From Bin87 sp965261925 (lineage in GTDB: Bacteria > Chloroflexota > Dehalococcoidia > Lucifugimonadales > UBA3495), in assembly GCA_965261925.1 (NCBI GenBank), contig OZ253486.1, positions 2,852,001 through 2,916,000 on the forward strand: a DNA stretch of 64,000 bases. The letters are read 5' to 3'. The notes beneath the pieces are model-generated. The model had not been told where the DNA came from and ran no database searches. It saw nothing but the letters and a program-made list of their open reading frames with translations. Made by a program: the position numbers and the translations under genes. This document shows positions 16,518 through 25,371 of the stretch, one piece after another. The number at the start of each line of letters is the position of its first letter. The first letter of the stretch is position 1.

Positions 16518-16976
16518 CGCTCTGACCCATCCATACGAGGACTGAGCGTGACTGCAGACGAGCTACAAAGCCGAAAGGCAACGGCACCTCGCGTTTCACC
16601 CACGAGCACGGTTCAGCAGGCCTACCTTCCTGAAGGAAGCTGGCCAAAAATCTGCCACACGGCGAGATCGATCCTCCGGGACCATTCGATCCTCCGGTAC
16701 CATTCGATTGTTGTGGTCCGGAATGAAACTACGCGAAGGCAATGGGCTACCCCGATCGCTTGTGGCAAGAACCCGCGCGATGGCTACGAAGTTGCCACGC
16801 TTCGTTCGCAAGGACATTCACGGAAACCGAAAGGCCGTGGTCTGCCCTTGCTCCTGGGAGAGCATGCCGACAGTTTTGTAGTAAACTGGCCGGAAAGATA
16901 CGCGCCCGGGGCACCTACAGACTGGATCGCGCGGTGCCGCACCTGGGTGGAAATTTGAAGACCGGGACCTTCCTGC
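16518..16976. other. Spacer with degraded repeat, no gene seen
   Basis: Nothing coding is convincing. An 18-bp piece, CGATCCTCCGGGACCATT, is repeated directly once near 16669-16704 with one change. A degraded copy of the dispersed palindrome (AAGTTGCCACGCTTCG) lies near 16788. Confidence 0.4.
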
Positions 16977-17384
16977 ATGACTACACCACGCGCGAATCCG
17001 ATCCGAGTCCTAGTGGCCAAACCAGGATTGGACGGGCATGACCGGGGAGCGAAGGTAATCGCTCGGGCGCTACGAGATGCCGGGATGGAGGTCATCTACA
17101 CGGGTATTCGTCAGACGCCGAGGATGGTAGTGCAGGCCGCCGCTCAAGAAGACGTGTCGGTACTCGGCTTGAGCATACTCTCGGGTGCCCACATGGAGCT
17201 TCTCCCAGAAATTATGCGATTGTTGGGCGAGCAGGGAATGAACGACGTGATAGTCGTGCTGGGAGGGATCGTGCCGGAGGAGGACAGAGAAGCACTGTCC
17301 CAAATGGGGGTCTCCGCAGTGTTCGGACCCGGCACTTCGACGAACGACATCATCGAGTATATTCATACCCACGCTTCCGACTAG
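16977..17384 (+). CDS. Methylmalonyl-CoA mutase, B12-binding small subunit
   Basis: A 135-aa protein made up only of the cobalamin-binding domain. The DxHxxG motif is D19-G-H21-D-R-G24 (KPGLDGHDRG), with H21 the expected lower cobalt ligand. VLGLSILSGAHMELLPEI and VVLGGIVPEEDREAL follow as in the C-terminal domain of the mutase. It would pair with the 553-aa catalytic subunit at 31864-33525, which lacks this domain, giving the two-gene type known from archaea and some bacteria. It lies 14 kb from its partner, upstream of the promoter of the next gene, so it is probably a separate transcript. Confidence 0.9.
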   Translation: MTTPRANPIRVLVAKPGLDGHDRGAKVIARALRDAGMEVIYTGIRQTPRMVVQAAAQEDVSVLGLSILSGAHMELLPEIMRLLGEQGMNDVIVVLGGIVPEEDREALSQMGVSAVFGPGTSTNDIIEYIHTHASD

Positions 17385-17473
17385 CGAGCGGATGGCAATG
17401 TTGTGCCCTGCGCATCAAGTCGCGGTCAAAGTTTGAAAATTCAAAAAATCGGCAAAACTTGCCCGCTAAACTA

Positions 17474-17502
17474 TTGATGGCGCGGCAGGGCCAACCTATA
17501 AT
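17474..17502 (+). promoter_or_regulatory. Sigma-70-type promoter of the yceD-rpmF-fabD run
   Basis: TTGATG (17474-17479), a 17-base spacer and a perfect TATAAT (17497-17502) lie 47 bases before the ATG at 17550. This is the clearest promoter in the window. Confidence 0.8.
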
Positions 17503-17549
17503 CTGGCGTCAATTCCCGAACGACGCGCGTATTCAGGTCGTAACCAGCC

Positions 17550-18071
17550 ATGAAGTACAACGTCGCGCAATTGCTGAAAGAAGCAATCGGATCACATCGT
17601 AATTTCGACATTGAGGAGGATATCTGCGACGCCGAACATCCCATGGAACATGTGCGAGGCGCGGTGGACATGGTGCGTACGCACCAAGGGATATGGGTCC
17701 AAGCACGGTTGGTAGTCCGCGTGCCGCAATATTGTTCGCGGTGTCTGGATGCGTTTTCGCGCACGATACGGATCGAACTGGACGAAGAATACTTCCCTGA
17801 AGTTGACGTCAAGACAGGCATGAGCGCTTTGCCGCCCGACGAATGGGACGCGTTGTGCATTGCCGCGGACCAAAACCTGGATCTAGCGGAGGCCACCCGT
17901 CAAGCCACGCTGGCAGCCATGCCATTGAAGCCGCTGTGCAAGCCGGAATGCGTAGGTATCTGCGATCGCTGCGGTTGCGACCGCAACCAAGGTCCATGTG
18001 ACTGTTATAATCGTGAAATCGATCCAAGGTGGGCTGCGCTGCGCTCGCTAATGGATGAGCAACAACTCTGA
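17550..18071 (+). CDS. DUF177 (YceD-like) protein
   Basis: A 173-aa protein of the YceD/DUF177 family, nearly always encoded just before rpmF, as here. The family pattern is visible: RVPQYCSRCLDAFSR in the middle and CKPECVGICDRCGCDRNQGPCDC at the C-terminus, a Cys-rich cluster likely to bind metal. Plant and bacterial members affect 23S rRNA processing or accumulation; the exact activity is not known. The promoter lies directly upstream. The next gene, for ribosomal protein L32, starts 77 bases after the stop codon. Confidence 0.88.
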   Translation: MKYNVAQLLKEAIGSHRNFDIEEDICDAEHPMEHVRGAVDMVRTHQGIWVQARLVVRVPQYCSRCLDAFSRTIRIELDEEYFPEVDVKTGMSALPPDEWDALCIAADQNLDLAEATRQATLAAMPLKPLCKPECVGICDRCGCDRNQGPCDCYNREIDPRWAALRSLMDEQQL

Positions 18072-18148
18072 AATGAAAGCCCGACGCGCGGATGTGATTA
18101 TCACGGCAAACGCCTGTGCCGCTGCGGCGTCCGAGATGGAATTGAAAA

Positions 18149-18328
18149 ATGGGAGCACTACCGAACAAGAAATTGACCAGAGCGCGGAAAGGTCGACGAC
18201 TATCCTCGCCGGCATACCGCCTGAGGACTTTGCACCCGGCTCGCTGTCCCCGGTGTCGAGCGGCCAAACGTCCGCACGCAGCATGCCCTGGGTGCGGGTA
18301 TTACCGAGGCCGGCAGGTCGGAGGCTGA
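18149..18328 (+). CDS. rpmF: 50S ribosomal protein L32
   Basis: A 59-codon gene in the expected place between yceD and fabD. The product starts MGALPNKKLTRARKGRR and ends CPGCGYYRGRQVGG. Two CxxC pairs (C33/C36 and C46/C49) form the zinc-ribbon version of L32. L32 sits near the peptide exit region of the large subunit. The ATG at 18149 gives the standard MG/AVPK-type N-terminus; the ribosome site is weak (GGAATTGAAAA), so translation may be coupled to the upstream gene. A longer overlapping frame in another phase hides this gene. Confidence 0.93.
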   Translation: MGALPNKKLTRARKGRRLSSPAYRLRTLHPARCPRCRAAKRPHAACPGCGYYRGRQVGG

Positions 18329-18405
18329 TTGACATCAACGCACCGCAATAACGACGAAAATAACTGGGCCGCGATTTTGCATCGCTAATTTGGAGAGCGG
18401 TCATC

Positions 18406-19356
18406 ATGGCAGACATCGCCCGAACTCCGGTTTACTCATACATCTTCCCCGGTCAGGGCACACAGAAAGTAGGCATGGGCCGTTCGCTTTACGAACGGTC
18501 ACCTGCCGCTCGCGAAATATTCGGCGAGGCGGATGACAGCCTCGGCATACATCTCTCGAAATTAATGTTCGAAGGTCCCGCCGAAGACCTGCAGGACACA
18601 GCCCATGCTCAACCAGCCATCATGACGGTGTGCATCGCCATCTGGAAAGCGTGGCAAGAGTTCCTGGGCCCGCAGGCTCCGGAACCTGCCGCAGTCGCCG
18701 GGCACAGCCTCGGCGAATATACGTCCATGGTGGTGGGCGGGGTTTTGGATTTCCGTGACGGCATTCGGCTCGTGCGGGAGCGCGGTCGATTGATGCATGA
18801 GGCGTCCGAAACACACCCGGGATCCATGGCCGCGATTATCGGCCTCGACGAATACGACGTCGCTCAAGTCGCCTTGGATGCCGGCGTCGAGATGGCCAAC
18901 ATCAACTCGGACGACCAGATAGTGGTGAGCGGAGACAAGATGGCCCTGGCCAGAGCCATGGACCTGGCATCTGCGCGCGGGGCTAAAAAAGTAGTCCCGT
19001 TGGCGGTCAGTGGGGCTTTTCACTCGCGCTTGATGGCTGAGGCACAAGAAGGTTTGATCGACGCCATCGACAATATTCGATTGCACGATCCAAAGTGTCC
19101 GGTGATTGCGAATTCAACCGGGACGGCGATCGTCAATTCGGAACAAGCCCGCCACGAGTTGCTTACCGGGCTATGCCACTGCGTGATGTGGAAGCATTCG
19201 GTACGCTACATGGTCGATTCTGGGGTCAATCGTTTCGTCGAGTTTGGACCAGCCCGAGTGCTGTCCAGCCTGATTCGTCGCATCGACCCAGACGTTGAGG
19301 CTTTGACGTTGTCGGACCCGGACTCAATTCGCAAGGCGGGTTCTGACGGCTGCTGA
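18406..19356 (+). CDS. fabD: Malonyl-CoA:ACP transacylase
   Basis: A 316-aa FabD. The N-terminus has YIFPGQGTQKVGMG. The nucleophile Ser101 lies in AGHSLGEYTS, the catalytic His206 in SGAFHSRLM, and the Arg that holds the malonyl carboxylate in RLVRERGRLM (~R125). It moves malonyl groups from CoA to acyl carrier protein in fatty-acid synthesis; acpP lies two genes downstream. GGAGAG lies before the ATG. The last ~20 residues (DPDSIRKAGSDGC) are ordinary. Confidence 0.95.
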   Translation: MADIARTPVYSYIFPGQGTQKVGMGRSLYERSPAAREIFGEADDSLGIHLSKLMFEGPAEDLQDTAHAQPAIMTVCIAIWKAWQEFLGPQAPEPAAVAGHSLGEYTSMVVGGVLDFRDGIRLVRERGRLMHEASETHPGSMAAIIGLDEYDVAQVALDAGVEMANINSDDQIVVSGDKMALARAMDLASARGAKKVVPLAVSGAFHSRLMAEAQEGLIDAIDNIRLHDPKCPVIANSTGTAIVNSEQARHELLTGLCHCVMWKHSVRYMVDSGVNRFVEFGPARVLSSLIRRIDPDVEALTLSDPDSIRKAGSDGC

Positions 19357-19421
19357 CCGTTCAGGCGCCCAGGTATTGCAGGGATCAGCCGTAGCGATTT
19401 TGCTTACGGCTGCGGGGAATA

Positions 19422-19886
19422 ATGTCCGATAGCCCGTTCACACCTGGGGTGCGCCGTGGTCCGGTGGGCAGGCAGGCTCGAGTCCTGACGCTGCTGTCAC
19501 TGTATGCGAGCGATATCCGGCCACAAACTGTGAGCGAGACGATCAACTGGTTGTGCGCGCATAATCCAGCCACGACCAGCACGCGAAGAGCCGCGGAGTC
19601 CATGTTCGACGGCATAACCGGGGAAGGTTCGAGCGTCGATGAAATCATTGGGCGCTACGCACCGGCCATACCGGTGCGTTTGCTGTCCATCGTTGACCGC
19701 AACGTATTGCGTGTGGCAATCTATGAGCTGTTCAATCGCGATAACATACCGAGGAACGTCATCATCAACGAAGCTGTCGAGCTGGCATCCATGTTTGGCA
19801 GCGAGAGCAGCGCTCGTTTCGTCAACGGCGTTTTGGGTTCGGTTGCCCACGATATGCATGCGTCCGTTGACAGTGCGGTAAATTAG
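19422..19886 (+). CDS. nusB: Transcription antitermination/ribosome biogenesis factor NusB
   Basis: A 154-aa all-helical protein. RRGPVGRQARVLTLLSLYASD matches the NusB N-terminal helix, and the C-terminal signature is clear: SIVDRNVLRVAIYELFNRDNIPRNVIINEAVELASMFGSESSARFVNGVLGSVA (seen in consecutive pieces). NusB with NusE binds boxA RNA and supports rRNA antitermination. GGGG lies just before the ATG. A position between fabD and acpP is unusual but fits a housekeeping operon. Confidence 0.93.
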   Translation: MSDSPFTPGVRRGPVGRQARVLTLLSLYASDIRPQTVSETINWLCAHNPATTSTRRAAESMFDGITGEGSSVDEIIGRYAPAIPVRLLSIVDRNVLRVAIYELFNRDNIPRNVIINEAVELASMFGSESSARFVNGVLGSVAHDMHASVDSAVN

Positions 19887-19970
19887 TTTAGACTCCGCAC
19901 GCCTCAGACCCAATTACGTGGTCATTCCCAAGACTATCTTCCCCACGACTATTTTCACGGAGATGAACCT

Positions 19971-20231
19971 GTGAGTACCGTGCTCGAACGGATTACCGAT
20001 ATTGTAGTTGACAAGCTCGGCGTGGATGCCGGGGATGTCAGCGAGAGCTCATCCTTCCAGGACGACTTGGGGGCCGATTCCCTGGACTTGGTGGAACTCA
20101 TCATGGCGTTCGAAGAGGAATTCAGTTCCACCGAACACGCCATAGAAATCCCGGACGAGGACGCCGGCGAGATCCACACCATCGCCGACGCGGTGAATTA
20201 CCTGAAAGGCAAGGGCGTGACGGACGAATAG
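19971..20231 (+). CDS. acpP: Acyl carrier protein
   Basis: An 86-aa acidic four-helix protein. The phosphopantetheine site is Ser37 in LGADSLDLVEL. The GTG start at 19971 has GGAG 8 bases upstream. The loop FSSTEHAIEIPDEDAGEIHTI is slightly longer than in the E. coli protein, as is common in Chloroflexota-type ACPs. It works with FabD here and FabI at 57315-58088. Confidence 0.95.
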   Translation: MSTVLERITDIVVDKLGVDAGDVSESSSFQDDLGADSLDLVELIMAFEEEFSSTEHAIEIPDEDAGEIHTIADAVNYLKGKGVTDE

Positions 20232-20280
20232 TTTCTCGCCTTGCCGGCCGGGACGACAGTGGACATGGGTAACTTACGGG

Positions 20281-21039
20281 ATGGATACACTCGCCGAGGT
20301 AGCTCGTGTCGTCAGCACGTGCACGGACTGTCAGTTGCATGCTGGCCGAACTAATGCCGTGCCCGGAGAGGGCCCAGACGCCGCTGAAATACTATTCATC
20401 GGGGAAGGTCCAGGGTTCCACGAAGATCGTCTCGGGCGTCCGTTCGTGGGACCGGCTGGGAACTTTCTCGAGGACCTGCTGCAATCCATCGGCATGACCA
20501 GGGCCCAGGTGTACATAGCGAACATGGTCAAATGTCGTCCGCCAGACAACCGGGACCCGGTTCCTACAGAAATCGCCGCCTGTAGCAAATATTTAGACCG
20601 CCAGATAGAACTGCTCGACCCCATACTTATAGTGACGCTGGGCCGATTTTCCACGGCGCGATTTATACCAGGCCAAAGCATCAGCAGGGCGCGAGGTCGC
20701 TTGAGGCAGGTCAACGGGCGCCATATTTTTCCGATCATGCATCCGGCAGCGGGGTTGCGCCGGCAGGAAATGAGGGCCGCTATCGAGGAAGATTTCGCCA
20801 AGATACCTGGCCTGCTGGACGTACTGCGTATCCAGTCCGAACCGGCTTCGGACAGTTCCCAAATCCGAGAGGCAACCCCTGCCCTGGAACCTCCACCCGC
20901 CAATCAGGTACCCTCTCTATGGGATGTGCCTGGGCCCCCCGAGTCGGGCGTCGCTACTTCTCCAGCCGACCATCCGTCTGCGGATGAGATCGAGAAGCCG
21001 GACGGTCCATTGCCCGGCCAGCAACGGCTATTCTGTTAG
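20281..21039 (+). CDS. Uracil-DNA glycosylase, family 4 ([4Fe-4S])
   Basis: A 252-aa enzyme that removes uracil from DNA in base-excision repair. Four cysteines fit the iron-sulphur cluster of family 4: C14 and C17 (CTDCQLHAGRTN), C85 (MVKCRPPDN) and C101. The active-site motifs are GEGPGFHEDRLGRPFVGPAG (residues 41-60) and HPAAGLRR. The last ~70 residues are a low-complexity Pro/Glu tail without family similarity. It ends 8 bases before the RNase J gene. Confidence 0.92.
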   Translation: MDTLAEVARVVSTCTDCQLHAGRTNAVPGEGPDAAEILFIGEGPGFHEDRLGRPFVGPAGNFLEDLLQSIGMTRAQVYIANMVKCRPPDNRDPVPTEIAACSKYLDRQIELLDPILIVTLGRFSTARFIPGQSISRARGRLRQVNGRHIFPIMHPAAGLRRQEMRAAIEEDFAKIPGLLDVLRIQSEPASDSSQIREATPALEPPPANQVPSLWDVPGPPESGVATSPADHPSADEIEKPDGPLPGQQRLFC

Positions 21040-21047
21040 CCACCTCT

Positions 21048-22730
21048 GTGACTGCTTTGACTGAATCCCGCCCGCTGCCCGAAGCACCGCTGCGCATCCT
21101 GCCCCTGGGCGGGTTGGGCGAGATCGGCAAGAACATGATGGTGCTGGAGTGCGGGGATGACATCATCATCGTCGACTGTGGGATCCAATTCCCGACCGAG
21201 GACATGCCGGGCGTCGACCTGATCATACCGGACGTGTCCTATCTGGTGGCGCAGTCTCACCGGGTGCGCGGCATCCTGATTACGCACGGGCACGAAGACC
21301 ACATCGGCGGCTTGCCCCACGTGCTTCCGGACCTGGATGTTCCGGTTTATGCACCCAAGCTGGCGCATGGGCTGATCACGGTCAAGCTCAACGAAAGGCG
21401 ACGGACCCGGGATGCCGTGGTGCACGCGATTGAACCGGAGGAGCCCGTCCAGTTTGGAGACAACTTCCGCGCCACCTGGTTCCGGGTGTGCCACAGTATT
21501 CCGGACGCCATGGGCATCTGCATCGAGACTCCGTGGGGGAGTGTGATACACACCGGCGATTTCAAGATCGACCACACGCCGGTGGACGGCCACACGATAG
21601 ATCTGCCGGCGCTGGCCGAACGGGGGAAAAACGGCGTCCTGCTGCTGTTTTCGGACTCGACCTACGCCGAGTTGCCGGGATACACGCCATCCGAACAAAT
21701 CATGACCGACGCCCTGGACCGGGCAGTCGGAGGCGCACCCGGCAGGGTGATAATCGCGACCTTCGCGTCGCTGATCAGCCGGATACAGCAGGTGATCACG
21801 GCGGCAGAGAACCACGGACGCCACGTGGCGTTTGTGGGGAGGAGCATGGTTGCCAACGTGCAGATGGCCACCGAGATGGGTTATCTGGATGCGTTGCCGG
21901 GCACCATTGTTCCGGTGCGCGACGTGGCCGGGCTGCCTGCGGAAAGAGTCGTGTTGATGACCACGGGAAGCCAGGGGGAGCCGACATCGGCGCTGGTGCG
22001 GATCGCCAAGGGCGAGAGCCGGGACGTTGTACTGATGGAAGGCGACACCGTGGTTATTTCGGCCACGCCGATCCCCGGCAACGAGCGGGCGGTGAGCCAG
22101 ACCATCGATAATCTGCTGCGGCAAGGGGCACGGGTACTCTACGACCGCATTGCGCCGGTCCACGTCCACGGGCACGCGAGCCAGGAGGAGTTGAAGCTGA
22201 TGCTCAACCTGACCCGGCCGCGGTACTTCGTGCCGGTGCATGGGGAATATCGGCATCTGCGGGCGCACGCGCAATTGGCCTGGGAATTGGGCGCAGCTCC
22301 GGACGGGATATTTGTGCTGGAGGACGGCGAGATCCTGGAGATCGACCAGGACGGGGCCGAGGTAGTCGGATCGATACCGGCCGGACCCATCTATCTGGAT
22401 GGACCCACGGTGATGGACACGGATAGCGTGGTGCTGCGGGAGCGACGATCACTGGCAAGGGACGGGGTAGTGGTGGTTTGCGCGGGCGTCGACCAGGACG
22501 GGGAACTGACCGGCCAGGTCCAGGTGGCGGGGAGCGGTTTCATGGATCCCGGGGATGCGAAGGACATTTTCAAGCGCCTTGCGGAGGCGGTGGAGATGGG
22601 GGTTTCAGGCGATCTGCCCGCCGACAACCTGGACCAAGCGCGCGCAAACATCAGAAAAGTTGCCAGACAGTTCCTACGCAACGATCTAAACAAACGCCCT
22701 ATGATAATCCCGGTAATCCTGGATACGTGA
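21048..22730 (+). CDS. rnj: Ribonuclease J
   Basis: A 560-aa MBL/beta-CASP ribonuclease acting in mRNA decay and rRNA maturation. The metal motif is LITHGHEDHIGGLP (residues ~82-95). Later motifs are HTGDFKIDHTPVDG, LLLFSDSTYAELPGYT, the beta-CASP segment TTGSQGEPTSALVRIAKGE, and VHVHGHASQEELKLML with PRYFVPVHGEYRHLRAHAQLA. Full domain order and length are normal. The start is a GTG at 21048, 8 bases after the upstream stop, which suggests translational coupling. Confidence 0.95.
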   Translation: MTALTESRPLPEAPLRILPLGGLGEIGKNMMVLECGDDIIIVDCGIQFPTEDMPGVDLIIPDVSYLVAQSHRVRGILITHGHEDHIGGLPHVLPDLDVPVYAPKLAHGLITVKLNERRRTRDAVVHAIEPEEPVQFGDNFRATWFRVCHSIPDAMGICIETPWGSVIHTGDFKIDHTPVDGHTIDLPALAERGKNGVLLLFSDSTYAELPGYTPSEQIMTDALDRAVGGAPGRVIIATFASLISRIQQVITAAENHGRHVAFVGRSMVANVQMATEMGYLDALPGTIVPVRDVAGLPAERVVLMTTGSQGEPTSALVRIAKGESRDVVLMEGDTVVISATPIPGNERAVSQTIDNLLRQGARVLYDRIAPVHVHGHASQEELKLMLNLTRPRYFVPVHGEYRHLRAHAQLAWELGAAPDGIFVLEDGEILEIDQDGAEVVGSIPAGPIYLDGPTVMDTDSVVLRERRSLARDGVVVVCAGVDQDGELTGQVQVAGSGFMDPGDAKDIFKRLAEAVEMGVSGDLPADNLDQARANIRKVARQFLRNDLNKRPMIIPVILDT

Positions 22731-22768
22731 CGGGCCACCGGCAAGCCGATGCAACGTGACAGATATTC

Positions 22769-22800
22769 CGCCGCGCCGATCAGGGGCGGCGTTCTTGTTT
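22769..22800 (+). terminator. Rho-independent terminator after rnj
   Basis: CGCCGC (22769-22774) pairs with GCGGCG (22786-22791), with extra C-G pairs inside, and TTCTTGTTT follows. It separates the rnj transcript from ftsK. Confidence 0.7.
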
Positions 22801-22843
22801 GTCAGTGACGGGTCGGGGTCGGACCAGTTTAGGAGTCGAGGAC

Positions 22844-24970
22844 ATGTCGACGGCAACCGCATCCCTCACCGGGGGATTCAATTGGTTCAAGACAGGCATC
22901 ACGGCCGGCCTGCTGCTGGTGGGAGCGATGGTATTCGCCCTGACATACCTGGCGATACCTGATTTCCAGGAATGGCTGATGGCGACGCTGGGGGCCGGAT
23001 GGGCGGTGGCAGCGGGATTGGGTTTGGCCGTGCTGCTGGCGGTGGTATACCGACCAGCAGGGCTGGTACGCGGGTGGAAATGGTGGTCGGCGCTGGCGAT
23101 AGTCGCGGCCGTCGCGGTGGCCGGGCTGACGTTCTGGCAAGGCGAAAGCGGAGCGTCCTACGCTTATGGAATGGCGGGACGATGGGGATACGCCCTGACC
23201 GGCGGGCAGTTCGGGTGGTGGCTGGTCGAGTTTCTGGCTGCGCTGATGGTCATCAGTTTGCTGCTGGTCCCGAAGGCGGGCAGGGGATATGTGGCAGCGG
23301 GCCGGATGGTAGGTGTGGCCGCCTGGGCTGCCCTGGTATTTGCAGCCATTGGCGTCAAGTACGTCGGAATTTGGTTGGCGCTGGCGGCGGTGGCGGTTGG
23401 TCGCGGGGCGCGGCGTCTGGCCGGTTTGCGGCCCGGGAAACGCCCGGTGATGGCCAAACCTGTGACCCGGCCGGCTGCGGCACCTGAACCCAAACAGCCC
23501 GACCAGCCCGAACCGGCGAGAGCACCACAACCGGTCAATCTATCGCGCGCCGGCGGCTGGCAGTTGCCGCCGCTGGAGACCCTGGCGCCACCCGAGCCGC
23601 ACGAGATGGACGGGAAAGCCATCGCGAACATGACGGAGGAGATCAAGGAAGCGCTGGCGGAGCACGGGGTGTACGTGGACGTAGAGGACGTGAAGGCCGG
23701 TCCCCGGGTGATCAAGTTTGGATTGGTTCCGGGATACATGCCGCGACGGGCCAGCAAGCACGGAGACACATCGAAGCAACGACCGAGTCGGGTTCGAGTG
23801 GGCGATATTGCCAAGCGGCAGAAGGACCTGGCGCTGGCGCTGAAGAGTCCGTACATCAGGATCATCGAGACGCCGGAGCCCGGCGAAGGGCTGGTGGGTC
23901 TCGAAGTGCCGAACCCGACGCCGGGAAAGGTGTTGATGCGGTCGATCATAGAGGGGCCGGAGTTCAACAAAATCGTGGAGAAGGGCGGGCTGGCGTTCGC
24001 GCTGGGCGACGACGCCGGCGGACAGTCGCTGGCGCTGGACCTGGCGGCGATGCCGCACCTGCTGATAGCCGGAGCGACCGGGTCCGGCAAGAGCGTGTGC
24101 ATCAACTCGCTGGTGGCGTCGCTGCTGATGACGCGGCCGCCGGACGAGCTGCGGATGATCATGGTGGACCCGAAGCGGGTGGAGCTGACGCCATTCAACG
24201 GGATCCCGCACCTGGTGATGCCGGTGATCGTGGAGCCGGACGAGGTGCAGCCGGCGCTGCGGGGACTGATCAACGAGATGACCCGGCGATACAAGCTGAT
24301 GGAGGAAATGGGGGTCCGCAACATCGCCGGGTACAACGTAAAATCCGGGGAACCGATGTGTTTCCTGGTGCTGATCGTGGACGAACTGGCCGACCTGATG
24401 ATGACGGGCGGGCTGGAAGTCGAGCAGCAACTGGTCCGGCTGGCGCAGCTGGGCCGGGCAGCCGGGATACACATGGTGCTTGCCACGCAGCGGCCGTCGG
24501 TGAAGGTGGTGACCGGGCTGTTGAAGGCCAACGTGCCGGCGCGGGTCGCGTTCGCGGTGGCGTCTCAAGTGGACTCGCGGGTGATTCTGGACGGAGGGGG
24601 GGCGGAAGCGCTGATGGGCAAGGGCGATTTGCTGTTGCTGAACAATGATTTCCCCAAGGCCCGGCGCGGCCAGGGCACGCTGGTGTACGACGACGAGATG
24701 GACCGCCTGGTCGATTTCTGGCGCAACCAGCAGGGGCCGCCGCTGCCGCCGATTGACCTGACCGAAGAGGACGAGGGAACCGGAGAGCCGGACCCCGAGA
24801 ACATAGAAGACATATACCAGGGCAACGTGCTGGACCAGGCGCGGGACCTGGCACTGCGGAACCCGAGGCTGACTTCGGCGATGCTGGAGCGGCGGTTCAA
24901 GGTCCGCAAATCGATTGCCGACGAGCTGATCGAGGAGCTGCGGGGAGAGGGGCTGGTCATAGGCGGGTGA
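22844..24970 (+). CDS. ftsK: DNA translocase FtsK/SpoIIIE
   Basis: A 708-aa protein with four N-terminal membrane helices in the first ~190 residues, a Pro/Ala/Glu linker, and the RecA-like motor. Walker A is AGATGSGKSVCINS (near residue 409), with VDELADLMM as Walker B. The FtsK stretch RAAGIHMVLATQRPSV, and the gamma domain (RNPRLTSAMLERRFKVRKSIADELIEELR) that reads KOPS-type sequences, lie at the C-terminus. It pumps chromosome ends across the septum and helps dimer resolution. I place the start at ATG 22844 because AGGAG precedes it by 8 bases; a longer TTG-start frame adds 15 unlikely residues. Confidence 0.94.
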   Translation: MSTATASLTGGFNWFKTGITAGLLLVGAMVFALTYLAIPDFQEWLMATLGAGWAVAAGLGLAVLLAVVYRPAGLVRGWKWWSALAIVAAVAVAGLTFWQGESGASYAYGMAGRWGYALTGGQFGWWLVEFLAALMVISLLLVPKAGRGYVAAGRMVGVAAWAALVFAAIGVKYVGIWLALAAVAVGRGARRLAGLRPGKRPVMAKPVTRPAAAPEPKQPDQPEPARAPQPVNLSRAGGWQLPPLETLAPPEPHEMDGKAIANMTEEIKEALAEHGVYVDVEDVKAGPRVIKFGLVPGYMPRRASKHGDTSKQRPSRVRVGDIAKRQKDLALALKSPYIRIIETPEPGEGLVGLEVPNPTPGKVLMRSIIEGPEFNKIVEKGGLAFALGDDAGGQSLALDLAAMPHLLIAGATGSGKSVCINSLVASLLMTRPPDELRMIMVDPKRVELTPFNGIPHLVMPVIVEPDEVQPALRGLINEMTRRYKLMEEMGVRNIAGYNVKSGEPMCFLVLIVDELADLMMTGGLEVEQQLVRLAQLGRAAGIHMVLATQRPSVKVVTGLLKANVPARVAFAVASQVDSRVILDGGGAEALMGKGDLLLLNNDFPKARRGQGTLVYDDEMDRLVDFWRNQQGPPLPPIDLTEEDEGTGEPDPENIEDIYQGNVLDQARDLALRNPRLTSAMLERRFKVRKSIADELIEELRGEGLVIGG

Positions 24971-25133
24971 GCCAACGGGTAAGGTAAAGGGGCGCGGCGA
25001 AGGACGGGTGTGGGGAATGCCGTGCCCGTTCTTGATTCGGGGAAAGGTCAGAGGATGGTTGACGCGGTGGATCGTGACGGATGGGCGTGGGGGAGCGCGG
25101 CGACCGTTTCGGCAGGGTAGCGGCGTTCTGGCA

Positions 25134-25330
25134 ACGAGATTGCCACGCTGCGCTCGCGATGACAGTTGGCTGGGTCTGGCAATGACTGGTCTGGAGATTG
25201 CCACGCTGCGCTGGAAATGACATTTGGTTGGGTCTGGCAATGACAGTTGGGTGGGTCTGGCAATGACTGGTCTGGGGATTGCCACGCTTTGCTCGCAATG
25301 ACATTCGGGCGAGTCTGGCAATGACTGTTC
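25134..25330. repeat. Cluster of dispersed palindromes with short tandem units
   Basis: Three palindrome copies (near 25136, 25195 and 25277: GATTGCCACGC then T-GCGCT or T-TTGCT) are joined by irregular repeats of GTCTGGCAATGAC(T/A)G. The whole ~200-bp block is built from these two motifs. It fills most of the 400-bp gap between ftsK and the convergent gene. Confidence 0.75.
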
Positions 25331-25371
25331 CGGATGTTTGGAATGGCCCGGACGTTCGGGCGCTTAGCGGG

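Noticed and set aside
16548..16958. 136-codon frame before the B12-binding subunit gene
   Set aside because: It runs through a degraded palindrome and an 18-bp direct repeat, and has no recognisable protein pattern.
18055..18351. 98-codon frame between yceD and fabD
   Set aside because: It overlaps rpmF in another phase; the rpmF frame matches ribosomal protein L32 with both CxxC pairs.
21036..25321. Long minus-strand frames (412 and 593 codons) opposite rnj and ftsK
   Set aside because: Arg/His/Gln-rich translations without motifs; RNase J and FtsK are unmistakable on the plus strand.
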